Of a DNA stretch of 55,030 bases, positions 9,801 to 17,925 are shown one piece after another (within the stretch, counting starts at the first letter, position 1; each line of letters starts with the position of its first letter). The translations under genes were made by a program, and so were the position numbers. The notes beneath the pieces were generated by a model. The model was given only the letters and a program-made list of their open reading frames with translations, did not search any database and had not been told where the DNA came from. The DNA is from Verrucomicrobiaceae bacterium (GTDB lineage Bacteria > Verrucomicrobiota > Verrucomicrobiia > Verrucomicrobiales > Verrucomicrobiaceae), in NCBI GenBank assembly GCA_027489965.1, contig JAIXZA010000061.1:1-55030 (forward strand). Reading direction: 5' to 3'.

Positions 9801-12800
9801 TGAGCGACATCATGCCAGTGCCAACTTTGGCGAGGCCGAGGCCGAAGGAACCACCGTTTTGAAGCACCCCGCTGAATGTGGTGCTGGCATTATTGCCACC
9901 GGTCGTCAGGGCCCGGCCAGCCGTGCCGTTGAGGTTGTCAACCGTGCCTGCACCCGCCAGCGAACCCACGGTGGCTGCGAAGTTGTTCAGCCGCAGGGTT
10001 GTTCCTGCATCAACAATGTGGGCCGAGGTGGTATTGAAGCCGTTTGTTGCTCCTGCTTGGAAAACACCCGCGCTGACGGTCGTGGTTCCGACATAGGTGT
10101 GAGCACCGCTGATGGTGAGCGTTCCAGAACCTGCTTTCACCAGGTTTGCAGTGCCGCTGATGATGCCGCTGGAGGTCAAATTGGTGCCGATATCGGCCAC
10201 GGTCCAAGTCTGGTTTGCACCGAGAGTGATAGGGGCCGAAATCGCAATTGAAGCAGGTGCTCCGGTCTCGATGTTGATCCCCGCGCTGGCCAGAGTCGGA
10301 GTGAGAGTGAGGCTTCCGCCGACACCTGGGGCGATACCAATTGAGGTGAGCGGGCCGCTGCCGATCTGATTGTTAAAGGTCAGATCGCGGATACTGAAGG
10401 CTCCGTCGAGGGTTGTTGCGAGCGAGGCGGCGGTCTGGGTGCTGGTGGAGAAGATGACGTTGCTGTTAACGCCGGGCGTGCCGTTGGCGTTCGTGCCCGC
10501 AAGATCGTTTGCGAAGTTTGTGCTCGTGCCGCTGTAGGCCGACCAACTGTTGTTGACGGATCCCCCCCAATAGATCGCGCCTGTTTGGGCGGCAGCCGTG
10601 AGACGGACATAGGTCGGATCCGAGACCAGTGAGTATCTGAATCCACCACCGCCTGCGAATGAGCCGATGGAATAGCTGGCCGTGTTCAAGCCGCTAGAAG
10701 CGGTGAGCAGGTCGTAGTTCCCGGCGACGATGCCGCCGATGCCGTTGAGGTTTAGGACGACAGAATTGGCCGTGGTGGCAGCGGCCGTAGAGGCGAACTG
10801 GTCAAAATTAGCTAGGCTCCCGATGTCGAGTCCCAGGGTGGTGGTGCCTGCACCGGCACCGAGATTGATGGCCCCGCTAAGAGTGATGACCTGACCTGCT
10901 GCGTTCAACGTATTGAGGGTAGCACCGCCAGCCACGCTGAGCGTGGTGCGGCTGCGGGCACCACTGGCGGCGTCTCCACTGATATTTAGGATGCCCGCGC
11001 TTACATTGGTTGCGCCAGTGTAGGCGATGCTTGCGCCGCTGAGAGTCAGGGCAGACGTGGCGCTGCTTTGGGTGATGTTAGTGACATTGCTGCCGATGTC
11101 CGCACTGATGGTCGTGGCACCCGAAGCTGTGCTCGTATTGCTGATGGAGCCGGTGGGATTGATCGCCGCCGTTGCCAAGGTAATGGTACCCGTGGTGGCA
11201 TTGTTGCTGATGATCACATTGCCGGTTCCGGTGATGCCACCAGTGATTTGGGAGGCACCGGTGGTGCCTGACTTGGTGAGAATCAGATCCTTGGCAAGGG
11301 TAATGGGGCCGCTCAGCACGATAGCACCCGTCGAGTTACCCAGTGTGATCGACGCGGTGCCGCTACTGCCAGAGACTACGCTGATCGGATTAGAACCATT
11401 GCTGGCTGCGTTGACGAAAACGATCGCCGCGTTCGCACTACCGGAAGTATCGCCCAAAGTGATCGGATTCGCGGTCGCTCCAAAGGTGTTGGCATTGTTG
11501 CCACCGATGACGGTGCCCGCCCTGACAATCAGCCCACCATCGAAAGTGCTGGCTGCTGCTCCTAAGGTCAATGTGCCAGCTCCCACCTTGGTGAGTGAAA
11601 ACCCGGTGCCGCTGATGGCGCTGGCGGTAGCAATGTTCCCTGCGCCGCCGACGCTGGCATTGCCGGTGAGGGTGATGCCTGCCGTGGATGTCAAAGTCCC
11701 TGCCGTAGTTCCTGCTGCGTTATTCACCCATGCGCCAGTGCCGGAGATACCGGTGCCTTCGAGATTGAAGGCGGCAATGGTTTCCGCACCGGTCTGCTGG
11801 TTGTCAAAAACACCGCCGGACTGGACGCTGAGCGTGCCGACAAGACCGTTCGTGCCTGCACCCGTATTTTGAAGCGTTCCACCAGAGGCCACGGTGACGT
11901 CGCCGGTCCAACGACCAGATGCGTTCAGTGTCAACGTGCCGGCATTGATGGCTAGCGTCCCCGTGCTGGCATTCGCCCCAGCGATAGTGAGAACACCCGT
12001 TCCTTGCTTAATGGTGGCAAGGTTGGAAGCGTTTGTTATCGCACCCAGAGTCAGATTGGCACCGGCGCCAACATCGAAGATCGGCGCACCAGTGAATGTG
12101 GTCGCGCCAAAGGTGAGGCCGGCGGTGCCGCTGGCCACGTTCGACCCAGCGGTCACGTCCAGCTCAAAGGCACCGATGCTGAGCGTGCCCAAGGTGTGAG
12201 AGATGCCGGCATTGCTCGTGGCGCGGTTGGAGACGATGGCGACATTGCCGGAGACGGCCGTATTGTGCGCCGGGACACTGCTGTCGATCTGGATGTCGAG
12301 TGTGCCACCCGCCAGACTCAGTGTGTTCGCCGCCAAGCCGAGCGCCTGGGTGCTGGCCGCCACAAGCGTGCCTGCGGAAAGGGTGGTGCCGCCGCTGTAA
12401 GTGTTGATCCCACTGAGCGTCATCGGGCCGATGCCGGCTTTCGTGAGGGCGAAGGCACCGCTCACGACGCCGCTGACGGAGAGGCCATTGGCCGAATTGT
12501 TCGTCCATGTCTGCGCCGCGCCGAGCGCCACGTTCGCGGCGATGATGCTAGCAGGCACGCTTGCCGCCATGGTAATGCCGTCGGCGACGCTGGCAGGCGT
12601 GATGGTCAAAGTGTTGCCGTCTGCATTGAGACCCAAGCCATTCGTGGTATCGGCGATGGTCAGGGTCTTGATCGTCATGTTTCCGCCAAGAATCGTAGCC
12701 GTGGGGGCGGTGGTGACGACTGAATTGGAAATGGTCAGATCGGCTCCTGATCCAGGCACGAGAGCCTGATCGGCGCCGCCGCTGGTGGCCACCCAGTTGC

Positions 12801-15800
12801 TCTGAGTCGTGCCATTGGAGGCAGACCAGACGTTTGTGGCCCCAGTAAGTCCACCTTTCCAGAACGCGGCAGTGATCGGCGTCGCCGCCGTAATGCCGAC
12901 CTGAAGCGCCGTGGCAGAACGAGTGAAAGCTCCGACCGTGAAGTTAGTGTTGTTGAAAACCGTGCCCAACGTGGGAGCAGTTGCCGGATTCAGGCTGCTG
13001 CTAGCGCCGCCCTGGATCAGGGTGTAGGTGCCTGTGGTGGGCGTGGTTCCCAGCACCCCGTAAATGTTAACCCGGTGGGCTGCGTTAGTAATGGTGGCAG
13101 CACCAGTCACATTGATCTGCGCACTCGTGGCCGTAGAACCAATGGAGCCGCCGATGACGGTGCTTGCGCCACCAGTAATACCGAGGGTGCCAGCGATGAC
13201 AAGCGGGGCATCCGTCGCCGCATAATAATTCAGCCCCCCGCCATTGACGGTGACTGCACCGGTGCCAAGACCTGCGGCATTTGTCACCACAAGCGAGCCA
13301 CCTGTGACTGAGGTGGTGCTGGTGGAAGCGTTGGTCCCGGAAAGTGTGAGCGTGCCCGTGCCGATCTTGGTCAGAGAGATGTGACCGCCAGTGCCGCCAC
13401 CGACCACGATATTCCCTGTGACATGGACGTTGCCAGCACCGCTCACCGTTAAGGCACGGACCGTGGTGGCGTCTGGATCCCCGCGCAGTCCACCAGTAAG
13501 CGTCAGCATGCCTGCGTCCGATTGGATGCGCCCCGCGCCATTGTCCACCGTGACCTGACCGCTGATGAAGTTGTTGCCGGAGATGTTACGGATGGCACCG
13601 TTGGTGCTGATGCCAGTGGTGTTATTGAGTGTGATTGCCTCATTGGTGGTAATGCCGCTGGTCAATTCCAGAGCAGCATTGGCACCTATCGACGTTCCGC
13701 CTGTGTTTCCGCCCAGCGCACCACCGTTGCTGAGCCGGACCGTTCCAGAATTGATGGTAAAACCTCCGGTGCCGGCAAAAGTGTTGGCCACGTTGAGATT
13801 GAGTGCACCTGTGCCATTCTTCGTGATTGTGGGGTTGCCGGAGCCAGTCGTGACCAGCGCATCATTGAAGGTAATCACACCCGTGCCCACAGCCTCAAAG
13901 GTGATGGCACTGCCCGTGGTGACAGCAGTCGCCACGCCCGGCCGGTCAAAGATGAGGGTGGTGCCGGTGTCCGCCTGAATTTCACCAGTGCCCGCCAGAG
14001 TCACGAGGCCACCATAAGTGTTGGTGCCGCTAAAGTTACGCAGAGCACCGTTGGCGGAGACGCCAGTGCCTAGGATACTCAGGGCCTCATCACCAATGGA
14101 AATCCCGCCGGAAAGCTCAACTGCCGCACCGTCAAGAAGTGTGACCCCGCCTGCGGTCGTGCCGAAGGCCGCGCCGTTCGTGACACGCAACGCACCTGCC
14201 TGCACCGTCGTGGTGCCGCTATAGGTATTGGCTCCAGCAAGGATGGTGGTCGCAGCCGCAGCCCCATTGGCGATGAGATCCACCGCGCCGCCCACGTTGT
14301 TGGCGATGACCGAGTTCACTGTGAGCGTGCCAGTCACGTTGCCGTTCGTGAGCACGAGGTCGGCCCCAGCCAAGGTTCCCGTCGTGAGGGTTCCCGCATT
14401 GCCTGAGTCACCCACCACCACGGTACCTGCCGCACTGCTGCGCAGAATGCCGCCCGTGGCTCCGAGGCGCAGGGTGTTCCCCGCCCCGATGGTGAGCGTG
14501 CGGGCCGCCGTATCCGTGATGCTGAGGGTGCTTAGGTCCGTAGTGCCCACTGCCTGGATGACATTGCCGGAAGAAGTATTGTCCACTAGGAGGTTGCCAG
14601 TCGCGGCGTAACCACCCAGCGAGCCAATATTCGTCGTTGTCGCGTAGGTCAAGTCACCAGTGAAGGCCGCGATCTGGCCACCCAAGATGCGTGCATAGGC
14701 ACCACCATTGTTCACCGTGACGAGGGGGCCGAGGATCGAGTTCGCGCTCGTGGTGTTGATCGCCCCGGTGGTGGGAAGCACGAAGTCTACAAGCGCCCCA
14801 GAGGTGATGCTCAGCGCCCCGAGATTCAGCGTCAGGCCGCCACCGGCCCCGGAGGTTGCAATGATCTGGTGCCGTGTACCTGCGCCAGTGATGCTGGTGC
14901 CATTGAAGGTCTGGATGTTGGCCACCGTGTCCCCTGTGAGGGTCAGGGTCTGAGTGCGTGACGTTGAGGTATTGTTCATTATCAAAGCGGACGACGCAGA
15001 AATGAGGTTATCATTGCTCCCTCCGACCGCTGAGAAGTTAAGGGTCAGTCCACCACCGGTGCCGGAGATCTGGGTGGCCCCGGTGTAGGTGTTGTTGTTC
15101 GTGATCGTCATGGTGCCCGTACCAACCTTGGTGAGTGCCAGCGTGCTAGTGCCCGCACCATTTTGGATGACGCCACCCCACGTGAAACCTCCGTTGTTCT
15201 CACCGAGAGTCAGCACACTGGCATCATTCGTGGCTCCGTTGGTCACTAGACCGGTGCCGGTCATGTTGTTGAAGCTTTCGTCCTGGCCCTGGAGATCGAA
15301 AGTGCCATTATTGGTCAGATCGACTTGCGTGAACAACTGATCGCCATTGGCCTGACCTGTGGTCAAACGCAGCGTGCCAGTTGCACCAATGGTGGAGGCC
15401 GAACCCAGCGCTCTGACACCGGATCCGCCCTTGTTCAGTTGCACCACGCCGGCATTGACGGTGACCCCGAGGGCAGCATTGTCCGCCGTGCCCGCCAGAA
15501 TGAGGGTGTTCGCGCCATCCTTGGTGATCAATGGATTGCCGGAGGTGCCGTTCGTCCTAGCCACGCGGTCGAGGGTGATGTTTCCTGTGCCATTTACGGT
15601 GAAGGCCCCACCGCCGTCGAAGTTGATAGTGCCGGTGATGGCGGCGGCCGCAGCGTTGGAGTTGGTTAAAATGGCCGTAGCGCCAGCGAAGCCATCGAGA
15701 GGCAGTGTCGCTCCACCACGCCCGAAGCTCTCTGCGATCGTGAGTCCATTGAGGTCCAAAGTCGCTCCCGCCGCGACCGTAGTGTGATCAGTCGCCGCAG

Positions 15801-16422
15801 CACTCGAACCCAATGCTGCTGCATTGAGCAACCTCACCGTACCTGCGCTGATGGTCGTGATGCCAGTGTAGGTATTCGCTCCATTGAGCACCAGAGTGCC
15901 CGCCCCATTCGTCGTCAGCCCCGCCGCTCCCGCGAGAATGGCATTAATGGTTGCTGTGTGTCCACTGGTGGTGACGCCAATGGAAGGGGTGGTGCCCGCT
16001 AGAGTGATCACGTCAGCCGCGACATTGCCATTAATAATGTAGCCATCTACATTGAACGTCAGTTTGTTCGCCGTGATACCCGTGCCGGTGTTGATGGTGA
16101 TAGTGCCAGGCGAACCGCCAAAAATAGCATCATCTGCACTGGTATTCCCCCACAAAACATTGTTTACCCCGAGATCCGTGGTCCAGTTGCCATTGGTAAG
16201 ATTCCAAGTGCCTGATCCGCCCGTAATCGCGCTGTCGCCCGCACCAACTGTAGAAGGGGCGATATCCCAGACAAACGTCGCAGCCTTGCCGGACTGGATC
16301 GACCAAAGGGAAAAACACGCGATCAACAGAGCGGTGATGGGTGTCTTCAAATTGGCTCGAAACCACTTGAGCAGCGGGCTGCCATTAATCACGGGATTCG
16401 GCGGGTTAATCGGTGTGTTCAT
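3835..16422 (-). CDS. Giant PEP-CTERM autotransporter-associated beta-strand repeat protein (about 4,195 aa)
   Basis: I place the start at ATG 16422 (MNTPINPPNPVING) because it gives an ordinary signal peptide (KTPITALLIACFSLWSIQSGKA-A); an upstream in-frame GTG at 16587 would add 55 residues before it. The mature protein is almost entirely Gly/Thr/Asn/Ala/Ser. It has about twenty copies of the motif G-x-N-T-Y-x-G-x-T-x-x-x-x-G-T-L typical of PATR beta-strand repeats. The chain looks built from four super-modules, each opening with a Trp-containing W-x-G...W...NW segment, encoded near 16,280, 12,870, 10,570 and 7,560. The C-terminus is a canonical PEP-CTERM tail: V-P-E-P-S, a hydrophobic stretch (RLLLLFVGLFGLFF), then RRRQND. 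This predicts export by Sec and processing by an exosortase encoded elsewhere. There is no autotransporter beta-barrel. A role as extracellular matrix or adhesin is inference. Confidence 0.9.
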   Translation of the reverse strand: MNTPINPPNPVINGSPLLKWFRANLKTPITALLIACFSLWSIQSGKAATFVWDIAPSTVGAGDSAITGGSGTWNLTNGNWTTDLGVNNVLWGNTSADDAIFGGSPGTITINTGTGITANKLTFNVDGYIINGNVAADVITLAGTTPSIGVTTSGHTATINAILAGAAGLTTNGAGTLVLNGANTYTGITTISAGTVRLLNAAALGSSAAATDHTTVAAGATLDLNGLTIAESFGRGGATLPLDGFAGATAILTNSNAAAAAITGTINFDGGGAFTVNGTGNITLDRVARTNGTSGNPLITKDGANTLILAGTADNAALGVTVNAGVVQLNKGGSGVRALGSASTIGATGTLRLTTGQANGDQLFTQVDLTNNGTFDLQGQDESFNNMTGTGLVTNGATNDASVLTLGENNGGFTWGGVIQNGAGTSTLALTKVGTGTMTITNNNTYTGATQISGTGGGLTLNFSAVGGSNDNLISASSALIMNNTSTSRTQTLTLTGDTVANIQTFNGTSITGAGTRHQIIATSGAGGGLTLNLGALSITSGALVDFVLPTTGAINTTSANSILGPLVTVNNGGAYARILGGQIAAFTGDLTYATTTNIGSLGGYAATGNLLVDNTSSGNVIQAVGTTDLSTLSITDTAARTLTIGAGNTLRLGATGGILRSSAAGTVVVGDSGNAGTLTTGTLAGADLVLTNGNVTGTLTVNSVIANNVGGAVDLIANGAAAATTILAGANTYSGTTTVQAGALRVTNGAAFGTTAGGVTLLDGAAVELSGGISIGDEALSILGTGVSANGALRNFSGTNTYGGLVTLAGTGEIQADTGTTLIFDRPGVATAVTTGSAITFEAVGTGVITFNDALVTTGSGNPTITKNGTGALNLNVANTFAGTGGFTINSGTVRLSNGGALGGNTGGTSIGANAALELTSGITTNEAITLNNTTGISTNGAIRNISGNNFISGQVTVDNGAGRIQSDAGMLTLTGGLRGDPDATTVRALTVSGAGNVHVTGNIVVGGGTGGHISLTKIGTGTLTLSGTNASTSTTSVTGGSLVVTNAAGLGTGAVTVNGGGLNYYAATDAPLVIAGTLGITGGASTVIGGSIGSTATSAQINVTGAATITNAAHRVNIYGVLGTTPTTGTYTLIQGGASSSLNPATAPTLGTVFNNTNFTVGAFTRSATALQVGITAATPITAAFWKGGLTGATNVWSASNGTTQSNWVATSGGADQALVPGSGADLTISNSVVTTAPTATILGGNMTIKTLTIADTTNGLGLNADGNTLTITPASVADGITMAASVPASIIAANVALGAAQTWTNNSANGLSVSGVVSGAFALTKAGIGPMTLSGINTYSGGTTLSAGTLVAASTQALGLAANTLSLAGGTLDIQIDSSVPAHNTAVSGNVAIVSNRATSNAGISHTLGTLSIGAFELDVTAGSNVASGTAGLTFGATTFTGAPIFDVGAGANLTLGAITNASNLATIKQGTGVLTIAGANASTGTLAINAGTLTLNASGRWTGDVTVASGGTLQNTGAGTNGLVGTLSVQSGGVFDNQQTGAETIAAFNLEGTGISGTGAWVNNAAGTTAGTLTSTAGITLTGNASVGGAGNIATASAISGTGFSLTKVGAGTLTLGAAASTFDGGLIVRAGTVIGGNNANTFGATANPITLGDTSGSANAAIVFVNAASNGSNPISVVSGSSGTASITLGNSTGAIVLSGPITLAKDLILTKSGTTGASQITGGITGTGNVIISNNATTGTITLATAAINPTGSISNTSTASGATTISADIGSNVTNITQSSATSALTLSGASIAYTGATNVSAGILNISGDAASGARSRTTLSVAGGATLNTLNAAGQVITLSGAINLGAGAGTTTLGLDIGSLANFDQFASTAAATTANSVVLNLNGIGGIVAGNYDLLTASSGLNTASYSIGSFAGGGGFRYSLVSDPTYVRLTAAAQTGAIYWGGSVNNSWSAYSGTSTNFANDLAGTNANGTPGVNSNVIFSTSTQTAASLATTLDGAFSIRDLTFNNQIGSGPLTSIGIAPGVGGSLTLTPTLASAGINIETGAPASIAISAPITLGANQTWTVADIGTNLTSSGIISGTANLVKAGSGTLTISGAHTYVGTTTVSAGVFQAGATNGFNTTSAHIVDAGTTLRLNNFAATVGSLAGAGTVDNLNGTAGRALTTGGNNASTTFSGVLQNGGSFGLGLAKVGTGMMSLTGNNTMTGNYTVNGGRLAVSTGTTTNGAGQFTVGSGATTRGMLLIGTGANITTTDMDFGSNATNAAGAGYQTAGTVTLTAADANGVFGLGNASTGYGYYEISGGIVNMNRLTLSNTGTTGTGIFRQTGGTVNIGTWTTVGHGSGSALLDIEGGTYNSGANFAMGVNDAGAFSVTNVRGTGTLVAANGSTLLTNRGDNAARDNMTNVLNVLTGGTIRTASGGITNGTTTGAANNFVHINLNGGTIITNQASTSLININNTNTTLTANSGAFIYSGGLTVDTNGLNSTIPSPLQAPIGEGVQSISVNTEGTGYIGAPIVRITGGTGAGATAVANMVDDGSGNGTYKVVSITLTNPGTGYLNTDVLTVSFVDNASVYTTQASLGAVSFNGGNTSGGLTKTGAGILTLSGTNTYTGGTTISAGTIALGVANALADTGNVTIAGGTFDVATFNDTVAIVSFQSGSITGTTGTLTSNAAYDMRSGSASAILAGSMGLNKTTAGTVTLSGANTYSGVTNITAGTLAFSAANNLGNASGTITLNGGTLNYTGSTSINLAVTKVVTIGSSGGTLNAADAGGTLNLLGGITTATAANLTKTGLGTVSVTGSTNLNGGNVTVSAGVLNAGFTSTGLGAIDVANGATLNLYDGAATTMAINGLTLATGSSLGFDLNAPTVNDILNLTGTANVTPTLSLNFNNLGGLGVGTYDLINVSAGTLTATDYVLGIAPSGLNYNFSTINSNQTLRLTTSTLNLVYWHGDETPGGSSWSTLNGAGPFTTNWATTSTGTTDLGALPVSTDTLVFSNTNATGPAIVTTLDGNFTADSLQFTANPSGVTSVAVNQGTGGTLTLTPVSANNGIAVATNAGAISIGAPVATGAVQTWEVIGGGANGSSLAVSGAVAINHLINKTGAGTLNLSGSNSGAGGINLAAGSLIIGHNNALGTGTFTIGAGTTINTGAGAIANAGNNVQNWDGNFTFTGTNQLNLGTGAVTMGDNVIATVAAQTLAVGGAIGDGASTFGLTKAGAGTLTLTGSNTYGGLTNLSTGTLNLNGNNSGAAGGVTMAGSTNLNLGHANALGSGTFTINGGTLNNTSGSSMTLGSNVAQTWNSGFTFTGTHSMNMGNGAVTLGATTQIATTANTLTVNGVIDDGASTFGLTKVGAGTLSLGGLNTYGGATTIDVGTLEFKTNQNLAAATNTLVFGSSSTTATTGTLDLATASATFGGTMTVQTNSSSANTITIGNNQSLTINGNVTIGSSATSNTTTSLAVSGLGAFNVTNTAAAGAFTVGGVNSTGGAGNIAVADFSGLATMNVNLSGAGSVITVNPNLTAGTTNVNNLDATLRLAASSTLTATTLTVGGGQTNNGAAGQRNELYLGSTSTTLKADTINVGNGTRDAGFIGGGGGSLTITDKAGTGRAALNIGTGAAATGAIASGGNVVDLTNVNASLLLSTLTIGGQNRNSDRSDILNFVLGTLDASTVVVGDNGGTASTTVANNTWTSTLNIGGGTTTIGTGGLEIGRADTAVTGTDVANGIVNITAGTVTIANSAGLASAVRLGNNTVAAGITANGSLNITGGNVAVSGHIIKGATTGAGSATLTLNGGSLNMSGNNIGAVTPTVTFNAQSGTLQNVAQINGGAGLTKTTAGTLILEGTNTYTGNTVVSSGTLQLGSGLASGSMATTSPISVGTGATFAVKQSDLVTQGIEFSSAAITGLGGFTQSGTGTTLLNVNNTYSGPTSVSDGNLQVGVAGVGGITGTISVTVMKTGATYANAPILSGSGTIGGITVIGDSGNPANKGILAPGDNGFATNRTLTLAPASSLTVHAGSQVQMGITAPTGFDAGFASYNGNAISYLTSLSSTNDGTFGSAPAAWFAAPSSNQVDHLALGGGSLTLGTNNGGAIAGQGIMSIFSNSLVTGSLTRGQIFNLIDWTGLLSGSFNVGSGFSTGGIHGDFDLPDISSTNFAWDTSAFRTHGVIVVVPEPSRLLLLFVGLFGLFFRRRQND

Positions 16423-16748
16423 ATTAAATGGAGCGGTGAGGCAGGATGACTGAAAAAACGGATGAAATGGCAGGAAGATTTTGAGAATCAATTTCTGCTG
16501 TTGAGCGGGATTTTCAACAACACCGAAACGCTGGAACACCCATGCGATAAGGGATTCAGCGCGTTGCTCAGACGGGAGACAGAGCACGAATTCAATTCAA
16601 TGTTGGTGCATAGTGGCATTTTTCGGATAATCAACCTGTCGAAATCACCCTTTTTGGGCAGTTGACAATATTTTTTGTGAACTTTTTCACACCTAACCCA
16701 CATCCGCGCTGCTGAGTTTTGAGCAAGGAAATGAAATGCAGGGAGGCT
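16423..16748. other. Intergenic region upstream of the giant PEP-CTERM gene
   Basis: About 330 bases between the giant gene and the terminator of the RRM gene; both genes run leftward. It should contain the promoter of the giant gene, but I cannot assign boxes with confidence. An A/T-rich stretch lies at 16,660-16,700. The alternative GTG start at 16587 falls here. No RNA gene or repeat was recognised. Confidence 0.5.
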
Positions 16749-16782
16749 AAAAAAAAGCCCGCCCTCCATTCGGAGAGCGGGC
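16749..16782 (-). terminator. Intrinsic terminator of the RRM protein gene
   Basis: Read leftward: an 11-bp stem, GCCCGCTCTCC and GGAGGGCGGGC, with one mismatch and a GAAT tetraloop, followed immediately by eight T residues. It sits 36 bp beyond the stop codon of the gene ending at 16818. This is a textbook rho-independent terminator. Confidence 0.92.
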
Positions 16783-16817
16783 CTGGCGGTGAGTCGGTAG
16801 ATCCCAACTACCTTGAG

Positions 16818-17441
16818 TTAAGATTCGTCGTCCTGCGAGTGGCGATCGTCACTACCGATGGGCTTGGCACCGCTGAGCTGGAGCGGGCGGCCCATGAATT
16901 CTTTGCCGCTCAGTTCGGCGACGGCGCGGCGGGCTTCTTCAACCGAGCTCATGGTGACAAAGGCGAAGCCTTTGGAACGCTGCGTGCGGTTATTGACGAC
17001 GACTTCGGCATTACGGACGCCACCGACGCCATTGAAGAGCTCAAAGAGGTCGCTCTCAGAGGCATCATAGGAAAGATTGCCGATATAGAGGCGATCTGTG
17101 TCGATCGAGGCTGGATCGACGGGAGTGTTTTCACGACGCGGGCCACGGGGCTCACGAGGTGGGCGTGCGGCAGAGTCACGATCGGCACGAGCTGGGCGCG
17201 GACCGCGACTGTTGGCGGATGGCGGTGCACTGCGCTGCGCCTGCGGAAGGGTAGCGGGCTTACCGAGTAAGCCGAAGGTAACGGCGCTCAGGAATTTCTG
17301 AAAGCCAGTCTGCTGGGGCACTCCGCCACGCGGGGTAGAGGTGCGTCCACCGGAGTAGCCGCCGCTCTTGTTGTTTCCGCCTGGGCGGCGATTGCGGCGG
17401 CGATTGCCTTGGCCTTGCTGCTGTGTGTTAGTATCTGACAT
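16818..17441 (-). CDS. RRM-domain RNA-binding protein with Arg/Gly-rich N-terminus
   Basis: A 207-aa protein. The C-terminal half (about residues 118-195) is a single RNA-recognition motif with RNP-2 LYIGNLSY and RNP-1 KGFAFVTM, the aromatic-containing motifs that contact single-stranded RNA. The first 115 residues are low-complexity, rich in Arg, Gly, Pro, Gln and Asn (for example GNRRRNRRPGGNNKSGG), a probable disordered RNA-binding region. Small bacterial RRM proteins known from cyanobacteria and other phyla are usually about 80-110 aa, so the long basic N-terminus is notable. The ATG at 17441 is preceded by ACGACCC, not by a Shine-Dalgarno motif. The gene is monocistronic, with its own strong terminator and a long GC-rich leader. 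The function (RNA chaperone, possibly cold-responsive) is inferred from the family. Confidence 0.9.
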   Translation of the reverse strand: MSDTNTQQQGQGNRRRNRRPGGNNKSGGYSGGRTSTPRGGVPQQTGFQKFLSAVTFGLLGKPATLPQAQRSAPPSANSRGPRPARADRDSAARPPREPRGPRRENTPVDPASIDTDRLYIGNLSYDASESDLFELFNGVGGVRNAEVVVNNRTQRSKGFAFVTMSSVEEARRAVAELSGKEFMGRPLQLSGAKPIGSDDRHSQDDES

Positions 17442-17925
17442 GGGTCGTTCGTTCTAGGTGTCTGTGGGGTTGGAGGCACCACGCAAGGGAGCGTGCTAAG
17501 GGTCGGTGCCGAGGATGGACAACGTGTCACATCCTGAGGGACGGGCCGTATGACGGGCCGCAGAGGCGGCTCATCGCAGCCCCATCGGGTGCCGCTAAGT
17601 CTGGGGTGGAACCCAGTGGGTCCGGTGTTCGCGTGACAGAAATCAGTCACGGTGAGGCGTCCCGGCGATAAAATCGCAGGTCCAGTCAAAGCATTTGGCG
17701 CAGTCAGGGTGCTGGCGTGGCGCATTTCCGCAGATCAGTGGGTGGACATTAGGCCTCAGAGCACGGTGCTCCAGAGTTAGCATGCCCAGACTAGTCGGGA
17801 GGATAGGCCGGGTCAATAGCGGAATTGGAAGAGAGTGAGGAGGTCTCTTAACGATCCGAAGAATAATTGCAGATTCATCCCAAGAATCTGAACGCGCTGG
17901 CGTCTTGCTACACGAACACGTTCGC
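17442..17925. other. Divergent regulatory region with GC-rich leader hairpins
   Basis: A 484-bp gap between the leftward RRM gene and the rightward sigma-factor gene; it must carry both promoters. On the RRM side it has compact inverted repeats: GCCGC-AGAG-GCGGC at 17557-17570 and CTGGG-GTGGAA-CCCAG at 17601-17616. It also has a direct repeat ACGGGCCG (17541-17562). These suggest a long structured 5' leader for the RRM gene. No known riboswitch class was recognised and no coding frame here is convincing. Confidence 0.55.

Noticed and set aside
3947..16453. Many plus-strand open frames up to about 280 codons opposite the giant gene
   Set aside because: They are antisense shadows: the repetitive GC-rich codons of the giant gene leave the opposite strand free of stops. 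Their translations are low-complexity Val/Pro/Ala with no domain.
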